A stretch of DNA of 64,000 nt from Bostrychus sinensis. Its lineage: Eukaryota; Chordata; Actinopteri; Gobiiformes; Eleotridae. Shown piece by piece: positions 33,960 to 44,690 of the stretch. The notes beneath the pieces are model-generated. The model saw only the letters and a program-made list of their open reading frames with translations. It did not search any database and was not told the origin of the DNA. Where the stretch lies: the NCBI GenBank assembly GCA_020698575.1, contig CM036251.1:2693788-2757787 (forward strand), read 5' to 3'. Both the position numbers and the translations under genes were made by a program. Numbering within the stretch: position 1 is the stretch's first letter; the number at the start of each line of letters is the position of its first letter.

Positions 33960-34160
33960 AAGCAAAAATGTTAAGGTTTTACTTTTACTTGAGTAACTAC
34001 TAACTGTACTAAAGTAAGAGTGCTGTTACTGCAAAATATTAAATAATATATCATATTACTCAAGTAGAAGTCAGAGGTATGTTGTGATAAAAGTACTCCT
34101 GGAAGTACAATCCATTCAAAGAGTTACTCGAGTAAATGTAGCTGATTCCAGTCATCTCTA
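33960..34160. repeat. AAAGTACTT-rich dispersed repeat, second copy
   Basis: Blocks ACTTTTACTTGAGTAACTAC and ATTACTCAAGTAGAAGTCAG, related to 31360-31870. Confidence 0.5.
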
Positions 34161-34249
34161 GGAAAAGCTCTTGGCCTAAACTTCCCAAAAATCTTCCTCG
34201 TGTTAAACTTTTATCCTCGTTTACACTCAGAGCGCATTAATGACTGCGT

Positions 34250-34383
34250 CCAATCAGCTGTGCATGTGACAGACCAGGCCCCGCCCCTTTCCACGCAGGG
34301 ACAGCACCACATGACCTCCTGAGCCCGGACCCAAAGACTGCACAGACCTACCAATCATTACAGTCACACAGCAGTACAAACCT

Positions 34384-34434
<51 letters not shown>

Positions 34435-34464
34435 TATACTCTGTGTACTCTGAAAACCCAAAAA
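34250..34464 (+). promoter_or_regulatory. Candidate promoter and 5' leader of the possible first exon
   Basis: GC box GGCCCCGCCCCTTTCC (34277-34292), a TATA-like TCTATATACTC (34431-34441) and an A-rich context before the ATG at 34465. The stretch is richer in G+C than its surroundings. A CTA microsatellite lies between the GC box and the TATA-like site. This is inference: the TATA-like site is too close to the ATG for a normal leader, so initiation may use the GC box instead. Confidence 0.35.
34386..34430. repeat. (CTA)n microsatellite
   Basis: About 15 uninterrupted units, placed in the presumed 5' leader. Confidence 0.95.
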
Positions 34465-34536
34465 ATGCATCTGACGGCGGAGGAGAAGATCGAACTGGGA
34501 CTGAAAGACCAAGGCACCATTAACCAGGCTTTCACT
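34465..34536 (+). CDS. Possible first coding exon (24 codons) of the SLC23A-like gene
   Basis: ATG at 34465 opens a 24-codon reading, MHLTAEEKIELGLKD then QGTINQAFT, followed by a strong splice donor (ACT|GTGAGTC at 34537). It ends in phase 0, which matches the phase-0 acceptor of the SLC23A exon at 56778. The peptide is short, polar and lacks a signal or membrane segment, as expected for the cytosolic N-terminus of that family. I do not recognise the sequence itself. Alternatives: the first exon of another gene, or chance. Its link to 56778 implies an intron of about 22 kb, large but plausible given the repeat load. Confidence 0.4.
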
Positions 34537-35040
34537 GTGAGTCAACTCGGATCATTTCTCCTAAATTATTACACAAAAGGTGTTGGAGCAAGTTTGCTAA
34601 AGAAAAAGTTGGTTATGTTTGGAAATAACGGGTGAAATCTGGTGGAAGGAGGTGTAAATATTGCAGAGTTGTTGCAGTAAAAGCTGGATGTAAGCCACTG
34701 AGGAATGTGGCAGGCTGTACTCGCAAAAATACAGTAGATTCTGATGTTAGTGTAGAAAAATGCAAGAAAAAACATGGGTAAGGTTTTATTTTTAACACTA
34801 CAATGCACTTTATATTGAAATTTAAGCTGTGAATAATGTTTTGTCTATCTAATCTTACATTAAGTTAATATTGAAAAGTAATGCTATGCTAAAAAGTTAT
34901 TTACATTTGCAATTCAACATGGCACTTTTAGTTTTTTGTAATTGCGACAAGGGCTTTTATTGATTTATTCATAATTTTAGTCTTTATTTAATAGGTTTTA
35001 ACTGAACTTTGAGGTCTAAAGTCGACAAAGCAGCTTGAGC
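34537..35040. other. Spacer (intronic if the preceding exon is real)
   Basis: No repeat or exon recognised. Confidence 0.4.
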
Positions 35041-35140
35041 ACATGAATTTATTTATTTATTTTATTTATTTTATTTATGTTATTTATTTTATTTATTTTA
35101 TTCATTTTATTTATTTTATTTATTTATTTAATTTATTTGT
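35041..35140. repeat. (TTTAT)n-like low-complexity repeat
   Basis: About 100 bp of TTTATTTATTTTATT repeats with minor variants. Confidence 0.9.
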
Positions 35141-35213
35141 GTGACCCAATACACTTAGTAGTTTTGATTGAAAATATACATTAAAATGCTGCTGAAGTGT
35201 GAATGAAGGCTTA

Positions 35214-35709
35214 CACTGTAAAAAATATCTGTAGATTTCATGGTAAAATTCTGTAAAATCTCAACAGTAAAAGACCGTAGTTGATATATCGGTAAAATAC
35301 TGTTTTGGTTACGGTAATTAACGGTAATATTAAAAATAAGGCAAAATTGTATTTTTTAGTTTTATTTTTTGTAATGTATACAGTATAGCACTGTTAAAAA
35401 AATTTAGTCCAGTGTTTATTACAGTTTAACACCTTTTTAAAAGATAAGTTTATATTTTACAGTAAATGTTGATTAAAATGTAAGCCGCAAACTGTAAAAT
35501 ATACAGTTAATCTATTTTTCTAAAGATTAATAACTTAATTTTACAGTAAATAATAATAAAAACTCAAGTCAAAAACTGTAAAAACAACATTTGTGATAAT
35601 ATTATACTGTAAAATGAAATAAAGGCCTCTTGTAATTTCTACGGTAGAATTCTGGCAACCACAGCTGCCAATTTTTTACCGTAAAATTTACAGATTTTTT
35701 TTTACAGTG
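35214..35709. mobile_element. Miniature element with ACTGTAAAAAA ends
   Basis: Inverted ends CACTGTAAAAAATATCTGTA (left) and CACTGTAAAAAAAAATCTGT (inverse of right). The interior is rich in TTTTACAGTAAA and ACGGTAAT repeats in both orientations. This matches a frequent fish miniature hAT-like pattern. Flanking duplication is not obvious. Confidence 0.75.
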
Positions 35710-36027
35710 CATAGTACAAACATTATTTTTGTAGTTGTTAGTTGGCTTCACATACATACACATACATATTCTATTATTTGTGTCTTGGACCAGTTACACA
35801 GTTATTTTGTTAAGAGTAAATCGTAATTGTTTATTTGTGATGAGTGTTAAATGCTGTAATTATGGGATGTCAGATGTGTGTCATAAACAGGCGTCGGGAG
35901 CCAATAACAAAGAAACAATTAGCAAAGGTAAATGTTGAGTCCTGCAGGTCATGGTTTGATCCAGGGGAGTTTTAATTCTTGATGATTTGGAAATCCTGTC
36001 TTGTGAATGGAAACTGCAATCTGCAAA
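35710..36027. other. No recognised feature
   Basis: Spacer between two miniature elements. Confidence 0.4.
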
Positions 36028-36459
36028 TACAGTGGAAAGAAAAACCCCTTGGAAATACTTGGATTTCTGCATGATTTGGTCATAAAATGTGATCTGATCT
36101 TCATCTGAGTCACAACAATAAACAAACACAGTCTGCTTAAACTAATGCTGCAAAAAAAAAACATTTTTTCAGGTTTTTATTGAGCATTTATGTAAACATT
36201 CACAGTACAGGGTAGAAAAAGTATTGGAAACTTTGGATTTAATAACTGTTGACCTCCTTTTGGCAGCAAAACCCTCAACCAAATGTTTTCTGTGGTGAAG
36301 ATCAGAGCTGCACAGCGCTCAGGAGGAATTCTGGACCATTCCTCTTTACAAAACTGTTTAAGTTCAGTAATATTCTTGGGATGTCTGCTGTGAATCTCTC
36401 TTCTGAGGTCATGCCAAAGGTTCCAATACTTTTTCTCTTCCCTGTACTGTGAATGTTTT

Positions 36460-36992
36460 TGTTACGGCTCTGGCCTCAGCTTCTCTCCTCTGTGCCATTT
36501 CTGTGCTGAACCCTCGGTTTTCTTTGATGTAAACCCTGCTGTGTCAGTCCTGCTCTGCAATTGGTGGACAGCTTTCTGGCTCTGATCCTGATTGGCTTCT
36601 GTGTTTGTGCTGCTCCTCCTCTGATTGGTGTGACATCCTAATCCCTTGGCTCCACCTGCTACTGCCACACCTTTATAAGGACACGCCTCCTGTGTCCAGT
36701 TGTCACTCGTTGTTTTTAATGTGACTAGGTTTTGTTTAACTGAGACACTCGTTTGTATCGTTTTACTGTCATGTTTGTGCTTTTGATTTCTTAGTTTAAA
36801 TTATAATTTTGTTTCTCTGTACGCAACCTATTTTTGTTTAGAACTGCGAAGAACCTTTTGTTTGACCATTTTTGTAGTAATTTTGTTAACGTTACCCTTT
36901 ACATTCCTTTTAAATAAATGTATAACTTTAGTTAACCATTTTACATCTCGGTTTGTGTTACTTCCCTTCCCCCTCGCTGAGCTGGGTAAATC
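36460..36992 (+). mobile_element. Candidate solo LTR
   Basis: Begins TGTTACGGCTCTGG and ends near GGGTAAATC. It contains a TATA box (TTTATAAGG, 36672-36680) followed about 240 bp later by AATAAA (36913-36918), the order expected for a U3-R-U5 LTR. It replaces Tc1 sequence between GAATGTTTTT and the T-run, so TTTT may be the target duplication. No internal retroelement sequence remains. The ends are imperfect, so the call is tentative. Confidence 0.4.
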
Positions 36993-37024
36993 TTTTTTTT
37001 TTTTTTTTTGCAGCATTAGTTTAA

Positions 37025-37503
37025 CCCTATAAAACCATTTGTATCATATTTGCTACTCGAGTTTCTGAGACCTCTAATTTATCAAAACGATCAATAAAAC
37101 ACCGCCCGGGGTGGTTCCAGGTTTTGCCTTGGGAAATTTAAGACCGTTTTAAGACTTTTTAATGCCACTTAGAGTAAAATTTAATGCCAGGATCGATGGC
37201 AAAAGAACAATAATCTGCATTAATTTTACACTAATTAAATTTTTATACTACTCTGACACTTGAAGGTTTTATTTTAAAGCCTAACACAGAGGAACTACCA
37301 GTTTTATGTTTTTGTATCTAAAGTTAACATTGTCATGAGCAAAAAGTTGCCAAAATCGCCCAATGTATCATATGTGATACAAAAAAAAAAATCTCAGAAA
37401 CAAAATGATATGGATTTTCTTTTTATAAAAGGGTTAATAAACATCTCAGTTCCAAAACATTTGAATTTTCTGGCTATTTTTTGATATGTCAGGCTTTACA
37501 GGG
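37025..37503. mobile_element. TTAA-flanked (piggyBac-like) miniature element, family TTAA-4, nested in the Tc1 fold-back
   Basis: Perfect TTAA at 37021-37024 and 37504-37507. Removing the insert restores the Tc1 sequence GCAGCATTAGTTTAAGCAGA seen uninterrupted in both other copies. Inverted ends CCCTATAAAACC and CCCTGTAAAGCC match at 10 of 12 positions and start CCCT, as in piggyBac elements. An internal block (37109-37320) is related to 60553-60985. Confidence 0.85.
37109..37320. repeat. Dispersed repeat Y, copy 1 (inside TTAA-4)
   Basis: GGTTTTGCCTTGGGAAATTT, TTTTTAATGCCACTTAGAGT and AAGGTTTTATTTTAAAG-like blocks match 60553-60985 in the same order. Confidence 0.6.
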
Positions 37504-37679
37504 TTAAGCAGACTGTGTTTTATTGTTGTAACTTAGATGAAGATCAGATCACATTTTATGACCAAATCATGCAAAAATCTTTATTTCCAAGGGGTACCAA
37601 TACTTTTTCTTTCCACTGTATATTTTTCCCTCTTCCTTGCTTTGTTTGCAACCTTTACAGGCCAACTATAAAAACTTAA

Positions 37680-37920
37680 AGGGGCTGAATTCTGCTAAAC
37701 TGACTTTTCTTCTCTGTTTCCACTGAGTCCTCACAGACATTTTTACTTTGGGAGGAAAATGGCATTGGACAAAAAACTTTAAGGAAATAAAGTTCCTTTT
37801 ATTCTTTAAATTATGTTCAAAAGGCCGTAACACTCTGCGGCCTGCTGCCCTCTGCTGGTCTCCAGTGGAATACTTCATAAAAATGTTTTCTTTTAGCCAG
37901 ATAAGTTTTTTTAAAGGCTT
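37680..37920. mobile_element. Family R1 element, copy e
   Basis: Starts GGGGCTGAATTCTGCTAAAC next to TTAA. It shares TCTGTTTCCACTGAGTCCTC, CCCTCTGCTGGTCTCCAG and AAAATGTTTTCTTTTAGCCA with copies a and c. Confidence 0.6.
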
Positions 37921-37954
37921 ACCTTACATCACCTGACCACCAGCTATAATGAAG

Positions 37955-38120
37955 TTTATTTGTTTATTGTTTATTTATTTGGATCCCATTAGCTGTGCCC
38001 AAGAGCCAGCTTTTCTTCCTGGGATCCATTTAAAAAGACAATTTACAGTTCATACTTTATTAACAAATTAATAAAAACACATTACAAAATTACATTAGGT
38101 CTATAAAATACATATCTAAA
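37955..38120 (-). repeat. Antisense LINE-tail-like repeat
   Basis: TTTATTTATTTGGATCCCAT then TAGCTGTGCCCAAGAGCCAG, a phrase common in fish genomes as the reversed 3' end of a retroposon. The rest is AT-rich. Confidence 0.45.
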
Positions 38121-38239
38121 ATATTTACATTACAAACATTTTTTCCTGGTTTATGCGTAGCTTATTCCTGGTTTAGCGATTTAGCAATATTCCGATTTTC
38201 CAAGATAAAAGCACATGAACATAAAAAAGTACTGCACTG

Positions 38240-38345
38240 AGATGGGATTTCTGGCTCTTTAATGGGAGCCGAATCTTTGAGATCCGTTCATTTCAAAGAG
38301 CCGTTCAAAGACTGGCTCATTACAGAATTTTAAGAAGCCAGTCAA
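38240..38345. mobile_element. hAT-type miniature element, left portion
   Basis: GGCTCTTTAATGGGAGCCGA and CAAAGAGCCGTTCAAAGACT. With 39918-39990 this seems to be one element later split by the insertions at 38348-38971 and 39363-39911. Confidence 0.5.
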
Positions 38346-38347
38346 TA

Positions 38348-38971
38348 GCTGCGTTTCCATTGACCATCAAATTGCGCAAATTGGATTTGCGAATATAAAT
38401 TTGCCCAATGGAAACCCGACAATTTCGAAAAAACTCGCATTTATCGAAAAAAGTTTTTGCGCTTGGATGAGGTGGTTTTTCAGCCGTATCGAAATTGACA
38501 TATTTCGCAAAACTGCAATGGAAACACTTTTGTCGAATTAAACGAGTCACGTGACCAACAACCCGATACTGGCCCCACAGCATCGCACAGCTCAGCAAAA
38601 GTTGAGCGTGTCATTCAGAAATGTTGAATCCACAGCTCTTCTGTAAAATCGCCTACTACAATTTCCCAAAAACGCTTCATACGTAGCCGCTCCCATGTAT
38701 CAGGGGCCGGTCGCTCCATGGCCCGAATAAGACGCCGACGTCTCCTTTGACGGCTGATGATGAGCGCGAGTGCCGTGGCTGAAACATGGATCTGCTGTAA
38801 ATCAAAGTAATGTTTACATCCGTCGCCATGGTTTTTGAATGACTTATCGCGAGAGTAGGTTTGTTTTTATTCGCTCATGATTCAATGGAAACTGTAATTG
38901 CGAAATTGTGTTTTTTCGACATTTCTAGAATATTGATAAAATTTTGCGCATATGTGTAATGGAAACGCAGC
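38348..38971. mobile_element. Harbinger-like miniature element
   Basis: Inverted ends GCTGCGTTTCCATT (left) and the exact inverse at right (AATGGAAACGCAGC), flanked by TA (38346-38347, 38972-38973). The interior has several repeats of TTTCGAAAAA and ATGGAAAC type. Some fish Harbinger and some TA-targeting families share these ends, so the superfamily is open. Confidence 0.75.
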
Positions 38972-38973
38972 TA

Positions 38974-39358
38974 CTTTGTTCGAGAGATAAACAACGGGCT
39001 GAGTGATACATTATAAGTTTAATCAGAATAAAATGTATTATATTGGTGGACATTATTATTGTCTTATTCATTGATGATATTAAAATGAGCACGTGAGGAC
39101 TAAATTTTCTAATGGTGACGTCATAAACCTCGGCATAGAGTGAGACCACTTTAGGATTTATAATATGTCCAAACAAAACAATGTCAGTAAAAACTAAGCA
39201 GGCAACAATAAACTTTCATGCACACACACTGTTTACTACTGGAGACTTCTGACTGATGTACGTCTGTTGTCTCTTTCTGTGTGACGCTCTCTGGAGCTTG
39301 TATTCTGCGTTTTCTTATGAGATTTTTTGTGGTTGGCAAACAAAAAAGCTTGTTCATT
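38974..39358. other. No recognised feature
   Basis: AT-rich spacer between two miniature elements. Confidence 0.4.
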
Positions 39359-39362
39359 TTAA

Positions 39363-39911
39363 CCTGTTAAGCTCTGAGGCCTTTTTCCGGAAAATTCCAT
39401 ATCTACATTTATTAAGGTTTTACTTAGCATTTACTAGGTGTACAGAGCTAACCTTGGTAGCAAATTAATTGGTGGACTTTGGGGATTACTGTGGAAGAGA
39501 AATAATATTAATAAATTATATTGTTTGAGCATAAATTGAGGTTGAAATGGATTATTCTAATTTCCACCTGAAAAAAAAAAACACATATTTGCCTCCAAAA
39601 AAGCCTTTTTCCTTCCTGTAGTGAAGCAAATAACAACATAAATTGAAAATTTCACATATCTTGGTCTACTGCAGCAAAATTGGTGCCAAATAAACAAAGT
39701 AATGGAAAGATATACATGTTTTATTTTTAAAAAATCCAGGCGGAATCCAACTGTTGAATAGAAATTGAAGTAGATAGTTTTGTTGCCATGAATTGTCTGA
39801 ACACGAGGATGTCAAACATGTGTGTGTCAGCCGTTGTATCTCCCCGCTATGGTCCCAACAAGCGGACGCAAGGGGGCGGAGCCCCGTCGGGCTCTTTTCG
39901 GGTTAAAGAGG
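39363..39911. mobile_element. TTAA-flanked miniature element, family TTAA-1, copy 2
   Basis: TTAA at 39359-39362 and 39912-39915. Inverted ends CCTGTTAAGCTC and CCTCTTTAACCC. Inverted relative of 7750-8230, and the more complete of the two: it keeps the GC-rich block AGGGGGCGGAGCCCCGTCGG near its right end. Confidence 0.8.
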
Positions 39912-39917
39912 TTAATA

Positions 39918-39990
39918 TAAGAGTACTTTTATCGTTCACAGTGAAGAGCCGTTCAAAAGATTCAGATTGTTCATGAACATCACATCTCTA
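39918..39990. mobile_element. hAT-type miniature element, right portion
   Basis: GAAGAGCCGTTCAAAAGATT then GTTCATGAACATCACATCTC, the terminal region matching the 19400-19496 and 38240-38345 remnants. Confidence 0.5.
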
Positions 39991-40814
39991 CTTTTCTGGC
40001 TTAATCCTATTTTGTTTTTTAGTCTAGACCTGGGTTTATCTAGATTTCTGCTTGTTTTAGTTCATTAAAGATTGTCAGAGCCGGTGCTTGGTGTGAAAAG
40101 TTTAAGAATCACTTTTCTATTGTTTTGTAAATCCTTACAGTGATAATACCGAGGGTCCATCTATGCTTAAAGTTGGCGTCTGTGGCTAACCAGGCTAAAT
40201 GCTAAAGGTTCCACTAATGCTTTTGTACTTCTGTAGCACTTTACTGACATTATTTGCATAACTCAGACAAATTATGGCAACTTCTAGCGTCTCATACTCA
40301 ACTTATTTTATCACAATGAGTCTTTTAGAAGTTGTGTTCGTAGTTTAAAATCTCCTATGTCCCGGATGGTTGAGAGCTGAGGTGTTGTGGCAGTGATCAG
40401 CAGTGGGTCTGTGGAGTGGACACAGCTGAAGACTGAACACACGTGACGCCTGCGAAAAACTACAGGACCATAATAAACAATCTGCAGATGAGACAACAAA
40501 CACACGAGTCACAGAGATGGACTGGTTTCTGCTGTATTCAGACAGGAATATGATGGTTTAAGGTTAAAAATGTGAGCAGCTGGTTTGAGGCTTCTCAAGT
40601 AGAGTCTGGAGCGTTGTCTGATTTATTTTTTCATTGCAAAATATTCAAAAATACTGCAAAGTTGCATTTTTAACTTTGGAACAGGAATGGGTTTTACTGT
40701 TTTTAGTCATCGTTGGTTTAGTTCAGGGATCTTCAGCCTTTTTCTCCACTGAAAGCTACTTTTACAAAACGAAAATGTCAGAAAGATACTCGTGCTTTGT
40801 AACATTTATTGATC
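39991..40814. other. No recognised feature
   Basis: Unassigned spacer. No exon or repeat is recognised. Confidence 0.4.
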
Positions 40815-40915
40815 CATTAATCTTCTTCCACTTATTCCCGTTAGAGGTCGTGGGTGCGGGAGCCTATCCCAGTAACTATGGGACTTAGCGGTTCACCCTG
40901 AACAGTGGCCATTTA
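40815..40915. repeat. Short fragment of the 41491-41828 dispersed repeat
   Basis: TCTTCCACTTATTCCCGTTA and GGAGCCTATCCCAGTAACTA are shared with the larger copy. Confidence 0.6.
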
Positions 40916-40920
40916 GGGGC

Positions 40921-41165
40921 CGTTTAGACGACAACGTGTTTTACCGAATCCACAAAGGTTTAACTGTATTTTGGCCTTTTGTTTACATGAAAATGGGGTT
41001 TCCGTTCCGAAATCCAGTCTTTTGAAAACTCTGGAGGAGGTGTTTCAGTCTCACAGCAGAAGCCCTCGTAAACTGGAAAAACCTCATTGAAAACGATGAC
41101 GTCACAGCCCCAATCTGAGCAGTGATTGGCCGTTTGCCGGTCACATGTCAGCAGCTCCACGATCG
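40921..41165. mobile_element. Miniature DNA element, family G, copy 2
   Basis: CGTTTAGACGACAACGTGTT, CTGGAGGAGGTGTTTCAGTC and GAAAACGATGACGTCACAGC resemble 6140-6445 and a general fish miniature element pattern. Confidence 0.45.
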
Positions 41166-41490
41166 CAGACTGCGAGGCTTTTCTGTCTCATACGTTCATA
41201 ATGGCTCCAGAAAACCACAAGATCCTAAAATAAGTTTCAGACCAGAACTATCATTTCCTCTGCTGTTCATTCACTGTGCAGTGTAGAGTGTTTGTGGGAC
41301 CCACAGCGCCGTTTACTGGACAAATAAAGGTATTACAGTTCACTCATGCTATCATCATTCTTGTTTTCATAAATGTGAGAAAGTGAATCACAGGCGGCAT
41401 GACTGTTGCGTTTTCGAGCCAGCGTTGTTGTGTTAGGCCCTCAGCCACAGAGCTGACCCTTGAAAGAAAATTACATTTATTTTTTCCTTT
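41166..41490. other. No recognised feature
   Basis: Spacer with no signature. Confidence 0.4.
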
Positions 41491-41828
41491 CATTCATTCA
41501 TTTTCTACCTGCTTATTCCTGTTAGGGGTCACAGGTGACTGGAGCCTATCCCAGTAACTTTGGGCCATAGGTGGGGTACAGCTTATCACAGGGCTGACAC
41601 AGAGACGAACACAGACAGACATTCACCCTCACATTCATTCACTAGGGGCAATTTAGAGTCACCAATTCACCAACACATGCATGTCTTTGGACGGTGGGAG
41701 GAAGCTGGAGAGAACCCACAGTAACACTCTCCAGCCAAAGACCATGTGATGGTGTGTCGGTCGGGGTTAGAACCCACGGCCTCTTTGCTGGGAGGTGAGA
41801 ATGCCAACCACTCTGCCACCGTGCACCC
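41491..41828. repeat. Widespread teleost dispersed repeat (about 340 bp)
   Basis: Runs in familiar order: TTCATTTTCTACCTGCTTAT, GGAGCCTATCCCAGTAACTT, GGGCAATTTAGAGTCACCAA, ACATGCATGTCTTTGGACGG, then TAGAACCCACGGCC and GCCACCGTGCACC. One of the commonest fish repeats, thought to be a retroposon tail. Non-coding. Confidence 0.75.
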
Positions 41829-41934
41829 CACGGTCCTTAACATTTACTAATTGTTGGTCCCCTCACTTTTTGCATTAAAACAACAAAATGTAAAATAGTT
41901 GATGTAAAATGCATGTTCATTTTGTTATGTCTAC

Positions 41935-42106
41935 TGGGTGGCAGTCCAATAACCAGAAGGTTGGCGGTTCAAACCCATCTTGCCTCCAGTGTCTGCGCAC
42001 TGGTGTATGAATGTGAGTATGAATGGGTGAATGGTTCCTTGATGTAAAGCGCTTTGAGTACCCATGGAGTTAGAAAAGCGCTGCATTAAATGTGACCATT
42101 GACTGG
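41935..42106 (+). repeat. SINE-like or LINE-tail repeat
   Basis: GGCGGTTCAAACCCATC (B-box-like), GAATGTGAGTATGAATGGGT and GTAAAGCGCTTTGAGTACCC, ending GCGCTGCATTAAATGT. This is the common fish GCGCTTTGAGTA repeat. Confidence 0.65.
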
Positions 42107-43735
42107 CACGCTACCTACCCGCCCCTGGTTAGTCCTGGCTTGGACCTCAGGAAGAGTAGCAACCACTTTGTCAAAACTGATGGGGAAGAATAAATAAACT
42201 TCTGGTTGCACCTTGTTTTTCATTTGCTTCAGATTGGTTCAAAAGTCTGACTTGGTTTTTACCTGAAAGCATGGACACAGTTTCTGCAGCCTAATGATCT
42301 GTTTCCTTTCCCATTACTGGCCGGGCATTTTCTGCCTAAAAATGACTGGATTCTTGAGGAAGTCTCGTCCATCTGTGGTGTAAAGTTTCAGATAAAGTCT
42401 GAGACAGCTTCACTGACAATAACTGAGCTTTTGTTTGTGGGTCATTACAGAAGAATCCAGGTCATTAACGTTACACCACTGATCCTGCTTCTGTCACTGT
42501 CCTGTCTTTAGTTTATAATCATTCGTAATGTGATGTGTTGAAGTCTTGTAGTCAATGGTAACTCAGGCCAAAACCAGGTGACCAGTGGAGTAATCTGGTA
42601 ATGAGGGGCCTCAGTGTGTGTTTTCAGAATGGGCCCTAAACATTTGAAGTACATTAATCTCATGCATTAGGCGTCTAATCTGTAATATCAGAGCTGTTTT
42701 TATTGAAGTTTGTTGCAAAACCAGGCCTACAGGCAGTAGAGTTTTATTCAAATCAAATTCATTTTTTTAAGGGATAATTTTCCAACTTTTTTTTATAATT
42801 TTGTTTTCAATAATTGGCTTGACTTTTTAAAGACACATTCAAACATGAGGTATAACGTGTGTGTTTCCTGAGTCGGACACTTTCAGCTAAAATTCTATTA
42901 CTTTTTTATTTTCAACAAGTCATAAAATCGCTAATTTAATATCTTCTTTAATGCAAATTGTATAAAATAAAAGTACATTTGCTTACGTTCATAAGGATAT
43001 ATTGGTTGGATAGTTTCTTTTACAAATATTTTATTGTGGCCGTATGAAATAGCGCTATCGTCCGAGGTTTAAGCTCGGCAGTGCTATGGCCCTGAGTCGG
43101 ACACACGGAAAGTTCCAATATCAGACACGCTCACCTTTCTGGTGTTTTCAGCCTTATTTGTTGGATTTTTCGCTTGTGATTGGCTCTAATTTAAGGCTGG
43201 GATATTTACGTTCACAAATTTTCACATCCGGTTCCTTGTTTCCATCTTTCAAATAAGATTGTGGGCTAAGCTAATGTTAATCAAAAAATCACAAGACAGA
43301 CAAAGTTAGCTACAAAAACACTAAGATCACTGAAAGAACGTTGCCCGAGTGTGAACTGAGCGTTCCCTGCACATTTCCCTGTCAAAATTACTTTCATATC
43401 ATGATTTTATAAACACTTAAACACTATAAACACAACATAAATACACAAAAATTACCACAGAGGTAGAGCAATAGGTGGAGTTTTTGTTTATCTACCGTTA
43501 GCCAGGTAACATCTTTATGAACGTCTGTTAGAAGACAGAAAAATGCCAAAAGGTGAGCGACTCAGGACACACATTAGATTTTGTAATTTGTTCATACATT
43601 TTTTTTCATTATGTGCTGCTTGTGTTTATTATGAATATTTCAAACCTGGACGTGACAAGAGACGTAGCCTATAAAAGATCTTATGGGCCCCTAAACCTCC
43701 TGGGCCCCAGCAGTTTTCAGGAGCAGAGCTGAAGA
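42107..43735. other. No recognised feature; one small hairpin
   Basis: Unassigned. Two GAGTCGGACAC phrases (42872 and 43094). An imperfect hairpin around 43038-43091 (TAGCGCTATCGTCCGAG against CTCGGCAGTGCTA). Confidence 0.4.
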
Positions 43736-43737
43736 TG

Positions 43738-43945
43738 TTTCTGTTCTCTTTGTTCATGACGAGGATGGACAGGGTTAGTTCATGAGTCCATCAGAGGGAC
43801 AGCTCATGTGAGAGGTTCTGGAGATAAAGTTTCCAGACTGAGATGGTTTGGACGTGAACAGAGGAGGGACAGTGGAAATATGGGCAGAAGGATGCTGAGG
43901 TTAGAGCTGGAGGCCTAGAGGAAGACCAGAGAGGAGGTTTATGGA
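43738..43945 (+). mobile_element. RTE-like LINE ORF2 C-terminal remnant, copy 2
   Basis: Reads RLRWFGRE-like, QRRDSGNMGRRMLRLELEA then TAG, nearly identical to 9016-9215. It continues slightly further (GAGGAGGTTTATGGAAT). Confidence 0.7.
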
Positions 43946-44690
43946 ATTAAAGTATGGACAGCTCTATTTCCCAGCCTGTGAGTGTGGAGTATCCAGGTCT
44001 CATGAGTCGGGCCGCTCTGTGTGACCGTCCATCGATTTGCACGGTAACACGTGTGGTGAGGGGAACACGTGAAGACACACGTGTTGGGACGGACACAGGG
44101 ACACCACGCGCTGCTCTGCGTGGATCACAAGCCTCCGCAGTCACCGGATCACAGCCTCGGACCCAGGTCGTCCAGCGCTGCACGGACTGGACACACAGTA
44201 TGAGAGTTAGACAAGAATGTGGAATCATCTGCTGTAGACTCTGAGCAGTCAGAGGGGGATTCTCAGCCGGAGCCATCTTGGTATTTTAAAGGTTTTTCAT
44301 TTGCCCCAACCAGTCTTCACCCTAAATACCTTTAACAGAGGTGGAGAAACATGGGTCAGACTCTGTAGATGCAGGTCTTTAGAGCGGAACTCGCTGTTTC
44401 TGCATCATGTTCTTCTCTGGAGCGCCCCCTAACCTTTGGAGTACAGTACTATGGTATGGTATGGTCCTGTGTGACCAGCTTTCCTTTCCTTTTCTCCTAC
44501 ATGTATCATAAACAAACTTCTCTTCACAAGCTTTTTGTCTGCCCTTTGGTCGCTCTGCCACGACGAAGACTGAGAAATAAAGCCATCTGTAGCTTGTTGT
44601 TTGTGCCGCTTTCTCATAAAACTCAAAACTTCAGTGACATCAGGTCAGCAGAGCTCAGACTTTCAAGTGTTGTTTTTAAGCCCAGTTAGT
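43946..44690. other. No recognised feature
   Basis: Somewhat GC-richer patch at 44030-44180, with an open frame on both strands but no splice context or motif. I do not call a gene. Confidence 0.4.

Larger units (their letters stand above)
36030..37618. mobile_element. Tc1-derived fold-back element with nested insertions
   Basis: TA on both sides (36028-36029, 37619-37620). The ends CAGTGGAAAGAAAAA mirror each other with a long inner inverted repeat (the AAACACAGTCTGCTTAA region at left, AAGCAGACTGTG at right). The left part holds the Tc1 transposase C-terminus on the minus strand (antisense ELKQFCKEEWS..., about 36330-36400). It is joined at about 36418 to Tc1 3' sequence in plus orientation, a rearranged fold-back structure. 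Two later insertions, 36460-36992 and 37025-37503, expand it. Confidence 0.8.

Noticed and set aside
43947..44276. Open frames of about 100 codons on both strands
   Set aside because: No motif, no splice context. Mirror-image open frames in a GC-richer patch are probably chance.
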